This document shows positions 38,622 through 47,393 of a stretch of DNA of 64,000 bases, one piece after another (within the stretch, counting starts at the first letter, position 1; each line of letters opens with the position of its first letter). The DNA lies in the NCBI RefSeq assembly GCF_024764775.1, contig NZ_JALIGC010000036.1:1-64000 (forward strand). Reading direction: 5' to 3'. This DNA comes from Scandinavium manionii. Lineage in GTDB: Bacteria > Pseudomonadota > Gammaproteobacteria > Enterobacterales > Enterobacteriaceae. Under the pieces are notes generated by a model. It was given only the letters and a program-made list of their open reading frames with translations, did not search any database and had not been told where the DNA came from. Both the position numbers and the translations under genes were made by a program.

Positions 38622-39332
38622 TCAAACGAAACGATAGTCGCCTTCTTCGGTCATCGCCAGCGTCACGTCGGCAGGCACACTCTCACTGAGAACGCGGTCA
38701 ACATTTGGTCCATCGGTACGTCGATAAAAAGCGATAGCGTCCTGCTTGCTCAGGCCACCGGCTTGTTTTCTGGCAATCAGTCTCTGGCTCAACGCAGCCG
38801 CCGGGGCGGTGATGAAAATCGAGAAATCACAATATTCCCGCAGCTTGCACCAGTCGGCATCGTCGCGCAGCAACCAGTTACCTTCCACCACTACCAACGG
38901 CGCAGTCACCTGCAAGGCGTGCTCCTGCGGATCGTGCTTTTGCCGATCGTACTGGGGCCATGTGCCCTGCCCTTCACGGATTTGTTGCAGATTTCCCGCC
39001 AGCTTTGCGACGTCAAAGGTCTCTGGCGCGCCTTTATAGGGACGTAAACCTTCCGCGTCCAGCCAGTCGTTGTAGTGGTGAAAACCGTCCATCGGCAGCG
39101 TTTGCAGCGCCGGGAGTTCGGCGTCCTGTGCGGCGAGCCACGCCCAAAACGCCGTGAGCGTCGACTTTCCGGTACCCGGTGGCGCGCTCAGAAAAACAAT
39201 CGTGCGTTGGTGCTGCGCGGCTGCGTGCAGTCTCGCCAGCCTTTGCAGCAGAGGTTTATGGACGGTTTCAATATCCTGTTCACTAAAATGGGCAGTAACG
39301 TCAATCCCATTAATGGTCAGCATTATCTTCAC
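38622..39332 (-). CDS. yggC: YggC, P-loop kinase-like protein
   Basis: A 236-residue protein with a Walker A motif (SAPPGTGKST, about residue 50) and a pantothenate/uridine-kinase-like fold (PMDGFHHYNDWLD, VVVEGNWLL). A small-molecule kinase is probable but the substrate is unknown. Last gene of cmtBA-yggPFDC; its ATG overlaps the yggD stop by 4 nt, so translation is coupled. Context suggests a carbohydrate or derivative as substrate. Confidence 0.88.
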   Translation of the reverse strand: MKIMLTINGIDVTAHFSEQDIETVHKPLLQRLARLHAAAQHQRTIVFLSAPPGTGKSTLTAFWAWLAAQDAELPALQTLPMDGFHHYNDWLDAEGLRPYKGAPETFDVAKLAGNLQQIREGQGTWPQYDRQKHDPQEHALQVTAPLVVVEGNWLLRDDADWCKLREYCDFSIFITAPAAALSQRLIARKQAGGLSKQDAIAFYRRTDGPNVDRVLSESVPADVTLAMTEEGDYRFV

Positions 39333-39838
39333 GGCGTTAATTCCTTGAGAATTGCCGTTACTGCGAGGGCCAACGCGGTTTTGATAATCCCGATGAAGCG
39401 ACTTTCCGAGTACAACGCGAAATCGGCAAACTTCATGCCCTTCAGAGCGTCATACATCGGGGTGTTATCGGTTATCGCATTCACGTTACAGATAAAGTCC
39501 CAGGTCAACTCATCGGTAAAACCCGGGGCGTTATCCTGCCCGCTCAGAAACTGATGGAACTGGGAAAAATGGGTGATATCGGCGTACAGCCATTTATCCA
39601 TTTTTCCCAGCGCATAGATCAGGCGGAGCGCCACATCGAGGTCATCGAGCGGCCCGCTTTGCGCAAGTAACGGCTTCACTGCATATTCCACAATTTCCTC
39701 ATCGTTGTTGACGAATAACGACGGCAGAAAACGCTTAATTGCCTGCAGCAAAATCGCATTCGCAGCGGCCATAAAGGCAGGCAAAGTTTCCTGAGCGTTC
39801 AGTTGCTCAAGGACGTCATCTTCGGTCAGTACGGTCAT
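39329..39838 (-). CDS. yggD: YggD / FumE, MtlR-like family protein
   Basis: A 169-residue protein of the mannitol-repressor (MtlR) family: all-helical with AKPLLAQSGPLDDLDVALRLIYALG-type segments. The E. coli homologue was reported to have fumarase activity and named FumE; the sequence alone shows neither a fumarase fold nor a DNA-binding domain. It lies in a sugar PTS operon, which would equally suit a regulator. Function therefore remains open. Confidence 0.8.
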   Translation of the reverse strand: MTVLTEDDVLEQLNAQETLPAFMAAANAILLQAIKRFLPSLFVNNDEEIVEYAVKPLLAQSGPLDDLDVALRLIYALGKMDKWLYADITHFSQFHQFLSGQDNAPGFTDELTWDFICNVNAITDNTPMYDALKGMKFADFALYSESRFIGIIKTALALAVTAILKELTP

Positions 39839-39856
39839 TCGTCTCTCGATAAATCA

Positions 39857-40822
39857 TCAGGAATGCAGGGAGTTTATAATATTACACGTCCGGTCTGTAC
39901 CGTTGATCAGCATAGTGTGCGTCCGCACACCTTCGTTGGTTCGGCTAATACCCTGGAGTAAATCTCCACCGGTTACGCCCGTCGCACTCAATAAAATATC
40001 CTGGCTGCTCACCAGCTCGTTCAGCGTATAAACCTGATTGACCACCACGCCCATTTCCACGCAGCGGCGGCGCTCATCAGTGGCAATACGTCGATGCGCG
40101 TCGCTTTCTCCTTTTGCCTCACAAAAATCGATCAGCTCGGCCTGCATATCGCCCGTCATCGCCCTCACCGCACAAGCAGAAATCACACCTTCTGGCGCAC
40201 CGCCGACGGTGTACATCACGTCGAAAACGTTATCCGGCTGGCAGGTCAGCACGCTGGCGGCAACATCGCCATCCGGCAGCGCAAACACTTTTACCCCCAG
40301 AGCAGAGGCTTCCTCAATTGCCGCCTGAGAGCGTGGTTTATCCAGCGTGACCATCTTCAGTTCGTGAAGCGGTTTACCCAATACGCGGGCAACGTTGCGC
40401 AAATTGTCACTGAGCGACAGCGACAGATTAATCGCCCCGCGCGCTTTGCGATTCACCACCAGTTTTTTCATATACATATCAGGTGCATGCAGCAGACTAC
40501 CCGCCGGTGCAAAGGCCATTACCGCCAGCGCGTTGCTTTGGCCCATCGCAACCATTCGGGTGCCTTCAATCGGATCAACGGCGATATCCACCCCTGGCCC
40601 GCCGGACCCGACTTCTTCGCCGATATACAGCATCGGCGCCTTATCAATCTCACCTTCGCCAATCACGATGCGTCCCTGCATCGGGATATCGTTCAGCGCC
40701 TGACGCATTGCCGCCACCGCCAGACCATCAATCGCGTTCTTATCACCGCATCCGGTTTGCGGCCAGGCGGCAAGCGCCGCCTGCTCCGTGGTACGAATCA
40801 GCGGCCATGCCAGCGAGTTCAT
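39857..40822 (-). CDS. yggF: Class II fructose-1,6-bisphosphatase YggF
   Basis: A 321-residue GlpX-family phosphatase with the metal-binding core GEGEIDKAPML and AVDPIEGTRMV, and TGVTGGDLLQG near the C-terminus. E. coli YggF hydrolyses fructose-1,6-bisphosphate with Mn. Here it lies in an operon with a PTS and a sugar/polyol dehydrogenase, so its natural substrate may be a related bisphosphate. Overlaps yggP by 4 nt. Confidence 0.92.
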   Translation of the reverse strand: MNSLAWPLIRTTEQAALAAWPQTGCGDKNAIDGLAVAAMRQALNDIPMQGRIVIGEGEIDKAPMLYIGEEVGSGGPGVDIAVDPIEGTRMVAMGQSNALAVMAFAPAGSLLHAPDMYMKKLVVNRKARGAINLSLSLSDNLRNVARVLGKPLHELKMVTLDKPRSQAAIEEASALGVKVFALPDGDVAASVLTCQPDNVFDVMYTVGGAPEGVISACAVRAMTGDMQAELIDFCEAKGESDAHRRIATDERRRCVEMGVVVNQVYTLNELVSSQDILLSATGVTGGDLLQGISRTNEGVRTHTMLINGTDRTCNIINSLHS

Positions 40823-42096
40823 TGCGCAGCCTCCCCGAGATCGACGCCAAACTGCGCCAGCAGATACTTCTCCGCCTGCTCATTCCAGATGCCGTGCGTC
40901 GGTTCCACCAGCCGTGCCAGTTCGCGGAACAGCGGATCGGTTTTGCCTTTCTCAGCAAAATCGGCAATCGCCGTGAGTGGCATGGTGACACCGTTGTAAA
41001 TCAACTTTTTCCCGCCAGGGATGTCCGGCAGATTGAGCACGGTGTCGGGTACCGCATCCAGCCCGCCAATGTGCGTCACCATAAAGGAAGGCTGCAACTG
41101 CCCGGCCGCGCTCAATGCAATGGCTTCTTCCATATCACCCGTTGAGCCACCGGAAGTACCGACGACGTGAGTCCGGTTGTAGTGCACGTTGTAAAAGTTA
41201 AACGGCACGCTGAAGTTTTTATCCGTCGGACCGGCGAAGAAGTTCAGGCAGCCATCTTCCGCCAGTAGCCCATCCGCCAGTGCCACTACCGCAGGGACGG
41301 CAGCGTAGACAAACACGTCGTCGAAGCCCGCGTCGCCGGTCAGGGCGCGCAGTTCGTCCTGTGGATTTTCCATTTCGCTCGTGTTGACGTAAATCAGCTC
41401 AATACCTTTGCTCGCCGCCAGCGCCACAGGCAGCAGTTTTTCCGCCTGTGCCAGCCGTGTCTCGTCAATATCCACCACCACAATGCGCGCAGGCGCAATG
41501 TCGCCGTGAATGGCGTAATCGATGGCACCAATACCCATTGGTCCGGCGCAGGCCAGCAACGCCAGATTACCGCCGGGTTTTATCCCCATCTGGTGTTCAT
41601 ACACATACGGCGTGGTGTGATAATTCGCTTTATAGGCGCCGATAATGCAACACATCGGTTCTGCCAGCGACGCCGCTGCAAAATAAGAACCGTTATACGG
41701 TAATACACAGCCCAGATTAATTGCCTGCTCGGGAATAATCATATAGGTGGCGTTACCACCGAAATATTCATAGCTATATCCCGCGGAGTAACCGCTGGGT
41801 AATCCCATTGCCGGTTGCAAAACAAAACGCTGACCTTTTTTATATTTGTCAGCCAGATTTTTTCCGACCTCTACAATAATACCTGCGCATTCATGCCCGG
41901 TAATAACAGGATGTTGTGCTAAATCATCCGGCACACGTTTATGTTCACTTCCCAGCAATGCAGCTTTCCAGGTGGATAAACACACGCTGTCGGAAATAAC
42001 GCTCACCAGCAGTTCGTTGTCATTAATTTCAGGTAATTCAAACTCACGGATGCGAACATCCCGCGGCCCGTAAATGGCCGCCACTTTGGTTTTCAT
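40819..42096 (-). CDS. yggP: YggP, zinc-type alcohol/polyol dehydrogenase
   Basis: A 425-residue medium-chain dehydrogenase-like protein: GHECAGIIVEVGKN in the N-terminal catalytic domain, and a Rossmann half with LLACAGPMGIGAIDYA and VVDIDETRLAQAEKLLP. It is longer than ordinary alcohol dehydrogenases (about 350). Between a mannitol-type PTS and a bisphosphatase it probably oxidises a sugar alcohol phosphate, but this has not been shown here. The typical structural zinc cysteines are not obvious. Confidence 0.85.
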   Translation of the reverse strand: MKTKVAAIYGPRDVRIREFELPEINDNELLVSVISDSVCLSTWKAALLGSEHKRVPDDLAQHPVITGHECAGIIVEVGKNLADKYKKGQRFVLQPAMGLPSGYSAGYSYEYFGGNATYMIIPEQAINLGCVLPYNGSYFAAASLAEPMCCIIGAYKANYHTTPYVYEHQMGIKPGGNLALLACAGPMGIGAIDYAIHGDIAPARIVVVDIDETRLAQAEKLLPVALAASKGIELIYVNTSEMENPQDELRALTGDAGFDDVFVYAAVPAVVALADGLLAEDGCLNFFAGPTDKNFSVPFNFYNVHYNRTHVVGTSGGSTGDMEEAIALSAAGQLQPSFMVTHIGGLDAVPDTVLNLPDIPGGKKLIYNGVTMPLTAIADFAEKGKTDPLFRELARLVEPTHGIWNEQAEKYLLAQFGVDLGEAAQ

Positions 42097-42119
42097 TGTT
42101 GACCTCGATAAATAATGTG

Positions 42120-43496
42120 TCAGGCGCTAAGCTGTTTAAATAATGTGTCGAGCTGTGGATCACCGATATAGTTATTAATTAATACCAACGGCTTATGGCT
42201 GACGCGTTTAACACGGCCTTCAAGGCTGGCATGAGTCACAATAATATCAGCATCCTGCGGTACGTTTTCGATAGCGTAATGTTTAACGTCAATACTCAGC
42301 CCGTTCTTTTCAAGGCGCTTGCGGAAAGTGGTCGCCCCCATCGCACTGGAGCCCATTCCGGCGTCACAAACGAACGCGATACGCTGAACGTTCGCATACG
42401 AAAATGCCCCTTCCTGCTTCATGGTTTTCACGCTCTGCGCTGACTGGGTAAAGGTGTCTTCCCCTTCCACTACCGTGTTTTTCTCCATTTTGAGGATCAA
42501 AGCGGTTACCGAAAATGAGACCACCGCCCCCACAGTCACTCCAGCCAGAGTCGCCACAAATGACCCTTTCGGCGTAAGCGCCAGATAGGCAAAGATAGAG
42601 CCAGGACTCGGACCGGCCACCAGCCCGCCGCCAAGCAGATTAAAGGTATAAATGCCGGACATGCCGCCCGCAATCATCGCCAGCAGGGTCAGCGGCTTCA
42701 TCAGCACATACGGGAAATAGAGTTCATGAATACCACCGAGGAAGTGAATAATCATCGCTCCCGGGGCCGATTTTTTACTCATCCCTTTGCCAAACACCGC
42801 AAAGCCCAGCAGCAGCCCCAGCCCAGGCCCCGGGTTAGAGGCGACCATAAAGAAGATGGACTTACCGGTTTCAGAGGCCTGCTGCATGCCCAGCGGATAA
42901 TAAACCCCCTGATCGATAGCATTATTCAGAAACAGGATCTTAGCCGGTTCATTGATTATCGACAGCAACGGCAGATAACCGGTATGAACCAGCGCTTCGA
43001 TACAGCCTTTGACGAAGTTGTTGGCAATCAACACTGCAGGGCCAATCACTTCAAAGCCGAGCAGACACAGCAACATCCCGGCAATACCCAGCGAGAAGTT
43101 ATTGATAACCATCTCAAACCCGGCAGGGATCCGTTTCTCCAGTAGTTTGTCGATATGTTTAATCACCAGACCGCCGAGCGGGCCCATGATCATCGCGCCG
43201 ATAAACATCGGAATATCCGCACCAACAATGACGCCGATGGTACCGATACCGCCCATCACCGCACCACGTTTGCCGCCGACCAGATGTCCCCCGGTCGAGC
43301 CAATCATCACCGGCAGCAGATACGTGATCATCGGCCCGACAATTTTGGCGAAATGCTCATTGGGCAACCAGCCGGTCGGTATAAATAAAGCGGTAATAAA
43401 CCCCCAGGCAATAAATGCACCAATATTGGGGATGACCATGGCGGTCAAAAAGCCCCCAAAAGCCTGGACTTTTGCACGAGCAGACTTATTTTCCAT
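42120..43496 (-). CDS. cmtA: Mannitol-type PTS IICB component CmtA
   Basis: A 458-residue PTS permease. The IIC membrane domain (about 1-340) has the PTS signature GGIHELYFPYVLM. A C-terminal IIB domain carries phospho-acceptor Cys in FVCDAGMGSSAMG (about residue 382). The IIA domain is separate (cmtB), as in E. coli. Resembles MtlA but mannitol as substrate is not certain; cmtAB are cryptic in K-12. Confidence 0.93.
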   Translation of the reverse strand: MENKSARAKVQAFGGFLTAMVIPNIGAFIAWGFITALFIPTGWLPNEHFAKIVGPMITYLLPVMIGSTGGHLVGGKRGAVMGGIGTIGVIVGADIPMFIGAMIMGPLGGLVIKHIDKLLEKRIPAGFEMVINNFSLGIAGMLLCLLGFEVIGPAVLIANNFVKGCIEALVHTGYLPLLSIINEPAKILFLNNAIDQGVYYPLGMQQASETGKSIFFMVASNPGPGLGLLLGFAVFGKGMSKKSAPGAMIIHFLGGIHELYFPYVLMKPLTLLAMIAGGMSGIYTFNLLGGGLVAGPSPGSIFAYLALTPKGSFVATLAGVTVGAVVSFSVTALILKMEKNTVVEGEDTFTQSAQSVKTMKQEGAFSYANVQRIAFVCDAGMGSSAMGATTFRKRLEKNGLSIDVKHYAIENVPQDADIIVTHASLEGRVKRVSHKPLVLINNYIGDPQLDTLFKQLSA

Positions 43497-43523
43497 AATG
43501 AGATCCTGAGAAGGAAACGGGAA

Positions 43524-43967
43524 TTAAGCGCGGGCGAGAATATCCGCAAGCTGTTCTTCAGATTGTGCCGCTAATAATTCTGAAAGATTCTCTTCTTCAC
43601 ACAACAGCTCGCTTAGCGCCTGAATGGCATCGATATGTGAAGTTGAATCCGCAGCGGATAATCCGATTAATAATTTAACCGGTTCATTATCTTCACCAAA
43701 CCCAACATGTTGTTTAAGTAAAGTGAGCGATAATCCTGTTTTCAGCGCACCACATTCTGGCCGGGCATGTGGCATTGCCACACCGGGAGCCAGAATATAA
43801 TACGGGCCATTATTCAACGTAGACTCTTTTATCTCCTGAACGTATTTTTCATTAACATAGCGGTGTTTTAATAACGACTCCATCGAAAAGTCGATGGCCT
43901 GTTGCCACGACTCTGCCGAGTTCCTGATCGATATCGATGACGCAGGGAAATAATCGATTAATCGCAT
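43524..43967 (-). CDS. cmtB: PTS IIA component CmtB
   Basis: A 147-residue mannitol/fructose-type EIIA with phosphorylatable His in GVAMPHARPE (about residue 67). First gene of cmtBA-yggPFDC; 27 bp before cmtA. Two CRP-like sites lie 180-250 bp upstream. Confidence 0.92.
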   Translation of the reverse strand: MRLIDYFPASSISIRNSAESWQQAIDFSMESLLKHRYVNEKYVQEIKESTLNNGPYYILAPGVAMPHARPECGALKTGLSLTLLKQHVGFGEDNEPVKLLIGLSAADSTSHIDAIQALSELLCEEENLSELLAAQSEEQLADILARA

Positions 43968-44310
43968 AACGGATCCTCACATTTTATTTTCGGGGATGGC
44001 CAGTTTTAAAAATCTGGCTGATGAAAACAAAATACGCGCGGCGAGAGATGAATGCAATCGAGGGGATTTAAGCGAGCTTTTAGCCGACTGGATAAACCGA
44101 GCAGTACAAATCAATAAGTTGCAACGAATAATAAAAATAGCAAGCCTGTAAATGTGATTCACATTGCAGATCCAGAAAAATCACAAAATCAATAATTGCA
44201 ATGCAGATCACACTTAAGGCATTGCCAGACGAAATTTAATTCATTCCAAAATAAAAAGGGCCGCCTGTGCGACCCTTTTTCCTCTTCCATTGCTGGCAGC
44301 AGAAGAGATT
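43968..44310 (-). promoter_or_regulatory. cmtB control region with two CRP-like sites (44150-44171, 44194-44215)
   Basis: A 343-bp AT-rich gap between cmtB and the tktA stop. The 22-mer from 44150 has a perfect left CRP half (AAATGTGAT) and agrees with consensus at 15 of 22 positions. The 22-mer from 44194 has a perfect right half (AGATCACA) and agrees at 16 of 22. Their centres are 44 bp apart. Apart from the tktA terminator I see nothing else. A 61-codon minus-strand frame at 43977-44162 shows no family features and is not called. Confidence 0.45.
44253..44280 (-). terminator. Terminator after tktA
   Basis: AAAAAGGGCCGC-CTGT-GCGACCCTTTTT hairpin (one G-T pair) with U-tract in the tktA direction, 30 bp after its stop. 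Confidence 0.85.
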
Positions 44311-46302
44311 TTACAGCAGTTCTTTCGCCTTCGCGACAACGTTCGCCACGGTGAAGCCGAACTCTTCGAACAGCAGCTCTGCCGGAGCAGACTCACCGAA
44401 GGTGGTCATACCGACGATAGCGCCGTTCAGGCCGACATATTTGAACCAGTAATCCGCGATACCCGCTTCGATAGCCACACGCGCAGAGACGGTTTTCGGC
44501 AGTACGGATTCACGGTAGGCCGCATCCTGTTTGTCGAATGCGTCGGTAGACGGCATGGAAACCACACGCGCTTTAACGCCTTCAGCAGAGAGCTGCTCCC
44601 ACGCTGCAACAGCCAGTTCAACTTCAGAACCGGTTGCGATGAAGATAACCTGCGGCTGACCGTCGCAATCTTTCAGAACGTATGCACCACGTGCCACGTC
44701 TGCCAGCTGCTGAGCGGTACGATCCTGTTGCGCCAGGTTCTGACGAGAAAGGATCAGCGCGGTTGGGCCATCGTGACGCTCAACGGCGTATTTCCACGCC
44801 ACTGCGGATTCAACCTGGTCACATGGACGCCATGTACTCATGTTCGGCGTCACGCGCAGGGATGCCAGCTGTTCTACAGGCTGGTGAGTCGGGCCATCTT
44901 CGCCCAGACCGATAGAGTCGTGGGTGTAGACCATCACCTGGCGCTGTTTCATCAGCGCAGCCATACGTACGGCGTTACGTGCGTATTCAACGAACATCAG
45001 GAAGGTAGAGGTGTACGGCAGGAAACCGCCGTGCAGCGCGATACCGTTGGCAATCGCAGTCATACCGAATTCACGCACACCGTAATGGATGTAGTTACCC
45101 GCGGTGTCTTCGTTGATCGCTTTAGAACCAGACCAGATAGTCAGGTTGGACGGCGCCAGGTCAGCAGAACCGCCGAGGAATTCTGGCAGCCATGGACCAA
45201 ACGCTTCGATAGCGTTCTGAGAGGCTTTGCGGCTCGCGATTTTCGCAGGATTTGCCTGAAGATTCTCGATGAAAGCCTGAGCTTTTGCATCGAAATCGGC
45301 TGGCATTTCGTTCTTCATGCGACGGGTGAATTCTTTAGCTTCCTCTGGGAAGGCTTTAGCGTAAGCAGCGAACTTCTCGTTCCAGGTGGCTTCTTTAGCC
45401 TGGCCTGCTTCTTTCGCATCCCACTGAGCATAGATTTCAGACGGGATTTCGAATGGCGCATATTTCCAGCCCAGCTGCTCGCGCGTCGCGGCAACTTCAG
45501 CTTCGCCTAGCGGAGCACCGTGGGAATCGTGCGTACCGGCTTTGTTCGGAGAACCGAAACCGATGATAGTTTTGCACATCAGCAGAGACGGTTTGTCCGT
45601 CACTTTGCGCGCTTCTTCTACTGCACGCTTGATAGCGTCTGCGTCGTGACCGTCAACGCCAGTAACAACGTGCCAGCCGTAGGCTTCGAAACGCTGTGCG
45701 GTGTTGTCAGTGAACCAGCCTTCAACGTGACCGTCGATGGAGATGCCGTTGTCGTCGTAGAACGCAACCAGTTTACCCAGCTTCAGCGTACCCGCCAGGG
45801 AGCACACTTCGTGGGAGATACCTTCCATCATGCAGCCATCACCCATGAATGCATAGGTGAAGTGGTCGACGATGTCGTGACCTGGACGGTTGAACTGCGC
45901 GGCCATGGTTTTTTCCGCGATAGCCATACCGACTGCGTTGGCAATGCCCTGACCCAGCGGGCCGGTGGTGGTTTCTACACCGGCGGTGTAGCCCACTTCC
46001 GGGTGGCCTGGGGTTTTGGAGTGCAGCTGACGGAAGTTCTGAAGTTCAGACATCGGCAGATCGTAACCTGTGAGGTGCAGCAGGCTATAAATCAGCATAG
46101 AGCCGTGACCGTTAGACAGCACGAAGCGGTCACGATCGGCCCAGGATGGATTCTGTGGATTGTGGTTCAGGAAATCACGCCACAGGACTTCGGCAATGTC
46201 AGCCATACCCATAGGGGCACCCGGGTGGCCGGATTTGGCTTTCTGTACTGCGTCCATGCTCAGCGCACGAATAGCATTAGCAAGCTCTTTACGTGAGGAC
46301 AT
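44311..46302 (-). CDS. tktA: Transketolase A
   Basis: ThDP enzyme moving two-carbon units between sugars in the pentose phosphate pathway. 663 residues, E. coli length. N-terminal HPGAPMGMADIAEVL, ThDP motif GDGCMMEGISHEVCSLAG with the following DDNG (about 155-187), and the pyrimidine-domain segment HDSIGLGEDGPTHQP (about 470) are visible. Single gene, divergent from loiP. A 10-bp palindrome CATGTACATG lies at 46409 in the 288-bp gap. Confidence 0.98.
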   Translation of the reverse strand: MSSRKELANAIRALSMDAVQKAKSGHPGAPMGMADIAEVLWRDFLNHNPQNPSWADRDRFVLSNGHGSMLIYSLLHLTGYDLPMSELQNFRQLHSKTPGHPEVGYTAGVETTTGPLGQGIANAVGMAIAEKTMAAQFNRPGHDIVDHFTYAFMGDGCMMEGISHEVCSLAGTLKLGKLVAFYDDNGISIDGHVEGWFTDNTAQRFEAYGWHVVTGVDGHDADAIKRAVEEARKVTDKPSLLMCKTIIGFGSPNKAGTHDSHGAPLGEAEVAATREQLGWKYAPFEIPSEIYAQWDAKEAGQAKEATWNEKFAAYAKAFPEEAKEFTRRMKNEMPADFDAKAQAFIENLQANPAKIASRKASQNAIEAFGPWLPEFLGGSADLAPSNLTIWSGSKAINEDTAGNYIHYGVREFGMTAIANGIALHGGFLPYTSTFLMFVEYARNAVRMAALMKQRQVMVYTHDSIGLGEDGPTHQPVEQLASLRVTPNMSTWRPCDQVESAVAWKYAVERHDGPTALILSRQNLAQQDRTAQQLADVARGAYVLKDCDGQPQVIFIATGSEVELAVAAWEQLSAEGVKARVVSMPSTDAFDKQDAAYRESVLPKTVSARVAIEAGIADYWFKYVGLNGAIVGMTTFGESAPAELLFEEFGFTVANVVAKAKELL

Positions 46303-46590
46303 TTTGACTCCAATCGGACTAATGAAGGCAATGCCAAAACGGCTTGACGACAGCGCGTTTTAGGCTACGCCGGAAAAAAGTGTGAACAATGTAACCCAAG
46401 CCGCAAGTCATGTACATGGAGCATCCGCGCGGTGCCTGGGAAATCTCTGGATTGTGCCTACAGGTTGCGCAATCTCCTCACTCCCTTGTCATTATTTTCT
46501 TTATACTTTGGCTAATTTCCGTTTCTTTGAATAACGGAATATTTCAGATAATAGCGATAACTGACGACCCTTAATTACGGAAAATTAATG

Positions 46591-47349
46591 ATGAAATTGC
46601 ACTCTCTGGTAGTGGCCCTTGGCTTAGCGAGCGTTCTGACCGGGTGTCAGAACATGGATTCAAACGGACTCATGAGTTCAGGCGCCGAAGCCTTCCAGGC
46701 GTATACGCTGAGCGACGAGCAGGTAAAAACGTTAAGCGACCAGGCATGTAAAGAGATGGACAGCAAAGCCACTCTCGCCCCTGCTGGCAGCGATTACGCC
46801 AAACGCCTGAACACCATCGCCACGGCGCTGGGCGATAACATCAATGGTCAGCCGGTGAACTATAAGGTTTACGTCACCAAAGACGTCAACGCCTTTGCGA
46901 TGGCCAATGGCTGCATCCGCGTCTACACCGGGCTAATGGACATGATGACCGATAACGAAGTGGAAGCGGTGATTGGTCACGAAATGGGTCACGTCGCGCT
47001 CGGCCACGTGAAGAAAGGGATGCAAGTTGCGCTCAGCACCAACGCGTTGCGCGTGGCGGCAGCGTCTGCAGGCGGTATGATTGGTAGTCTGTCGCAGTCA
47101 CAGCTTGGCGATTTGGGTGAAAAACTGGTGAACGCGCAGTTCTCCCAGCGTCAGGAATCTGAAGCGGATGATTACTCTTACGATCTGCTGCGTAAACGCG
47201 GGATCAACCCATCGGGTCTGGCGACCAGCTTTGAAAAACTGGCGAAACTGGAAGCGGGACGTCAAAGCTCGATGCTCGACGATCACCCGGCCTCCGAAGA
47301 GCGCGCGCAGCATATTCGCGATCGTATGAAGGCGGATGGGATTAAGTAA
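46591..47349 (+). CDS. loiP: Metalloprotease LoiP (YggG)
   Basis: Outer-membrane lipoprotein M48 peptidase of 252 residues, induced by low osmolarity in E. coli. Lipobox VLTGC near residue 20; zinc site IGHEMGHVALGH (about 130) with the third ligand Glu in QESEADDYSYD. Of two adjacent ATGs the second (46591) matches the E. coli start. Convergent with the ThDP-enzyme gene at the end of the catabolic cluster. Confidence 0.96.
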   Translation: MKLHSLVVALGLASVLTGCQNMDSNGLMSSGAEAFQAYTLSDEQVKTLSDQACKEMDSKATLAPAGSDYAKRLNTIATALGDNINGQPVNYKVYVTKDVNAFAMANGCIRVYTGLMDMMTDNEVEAVIGHEMGHVALGHVKKGMQVALSTNALRVAAASAGGMIGSLSQSQLGDLGEKLVNAQFSQRQESEADDYSYDLLRKRGINPSGLATSFEKLAKLEAGRQSSMLDDHPASEERAQHIRDRMKADGIK

Positions 47350-47356
47350 GCGTGAA

Positions 47357-47383
47357 TCCCCTCTCTGTATCGCAGAAAGGGGA
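47357..47383. terminator. Hairpin between loiP and the aromatic cluster
   Basis: CCCCTCTCTG-TATCG-CAGAAAGGGG, ten positions with one C-A mismatch, between two convergent genes whose stops are 44 bp apart. No U-tract, so function as terminator is inferred from place. Confidence 0.5.
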
Positions 47384-47393
47384 ATCGCGTGAC

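Noticed and set aside
43977..44162. 61-codon minus-strand frame upstream of cmtB
   Set aside because: No ribosome-binding site or recognisable motif, and it covers an AT-rich promoter region.
46409..46418. CATGTACATG palindrome between tktA and loiP
   Set aside because: Only 10 bp and single copy; too short to assign to a regulator.
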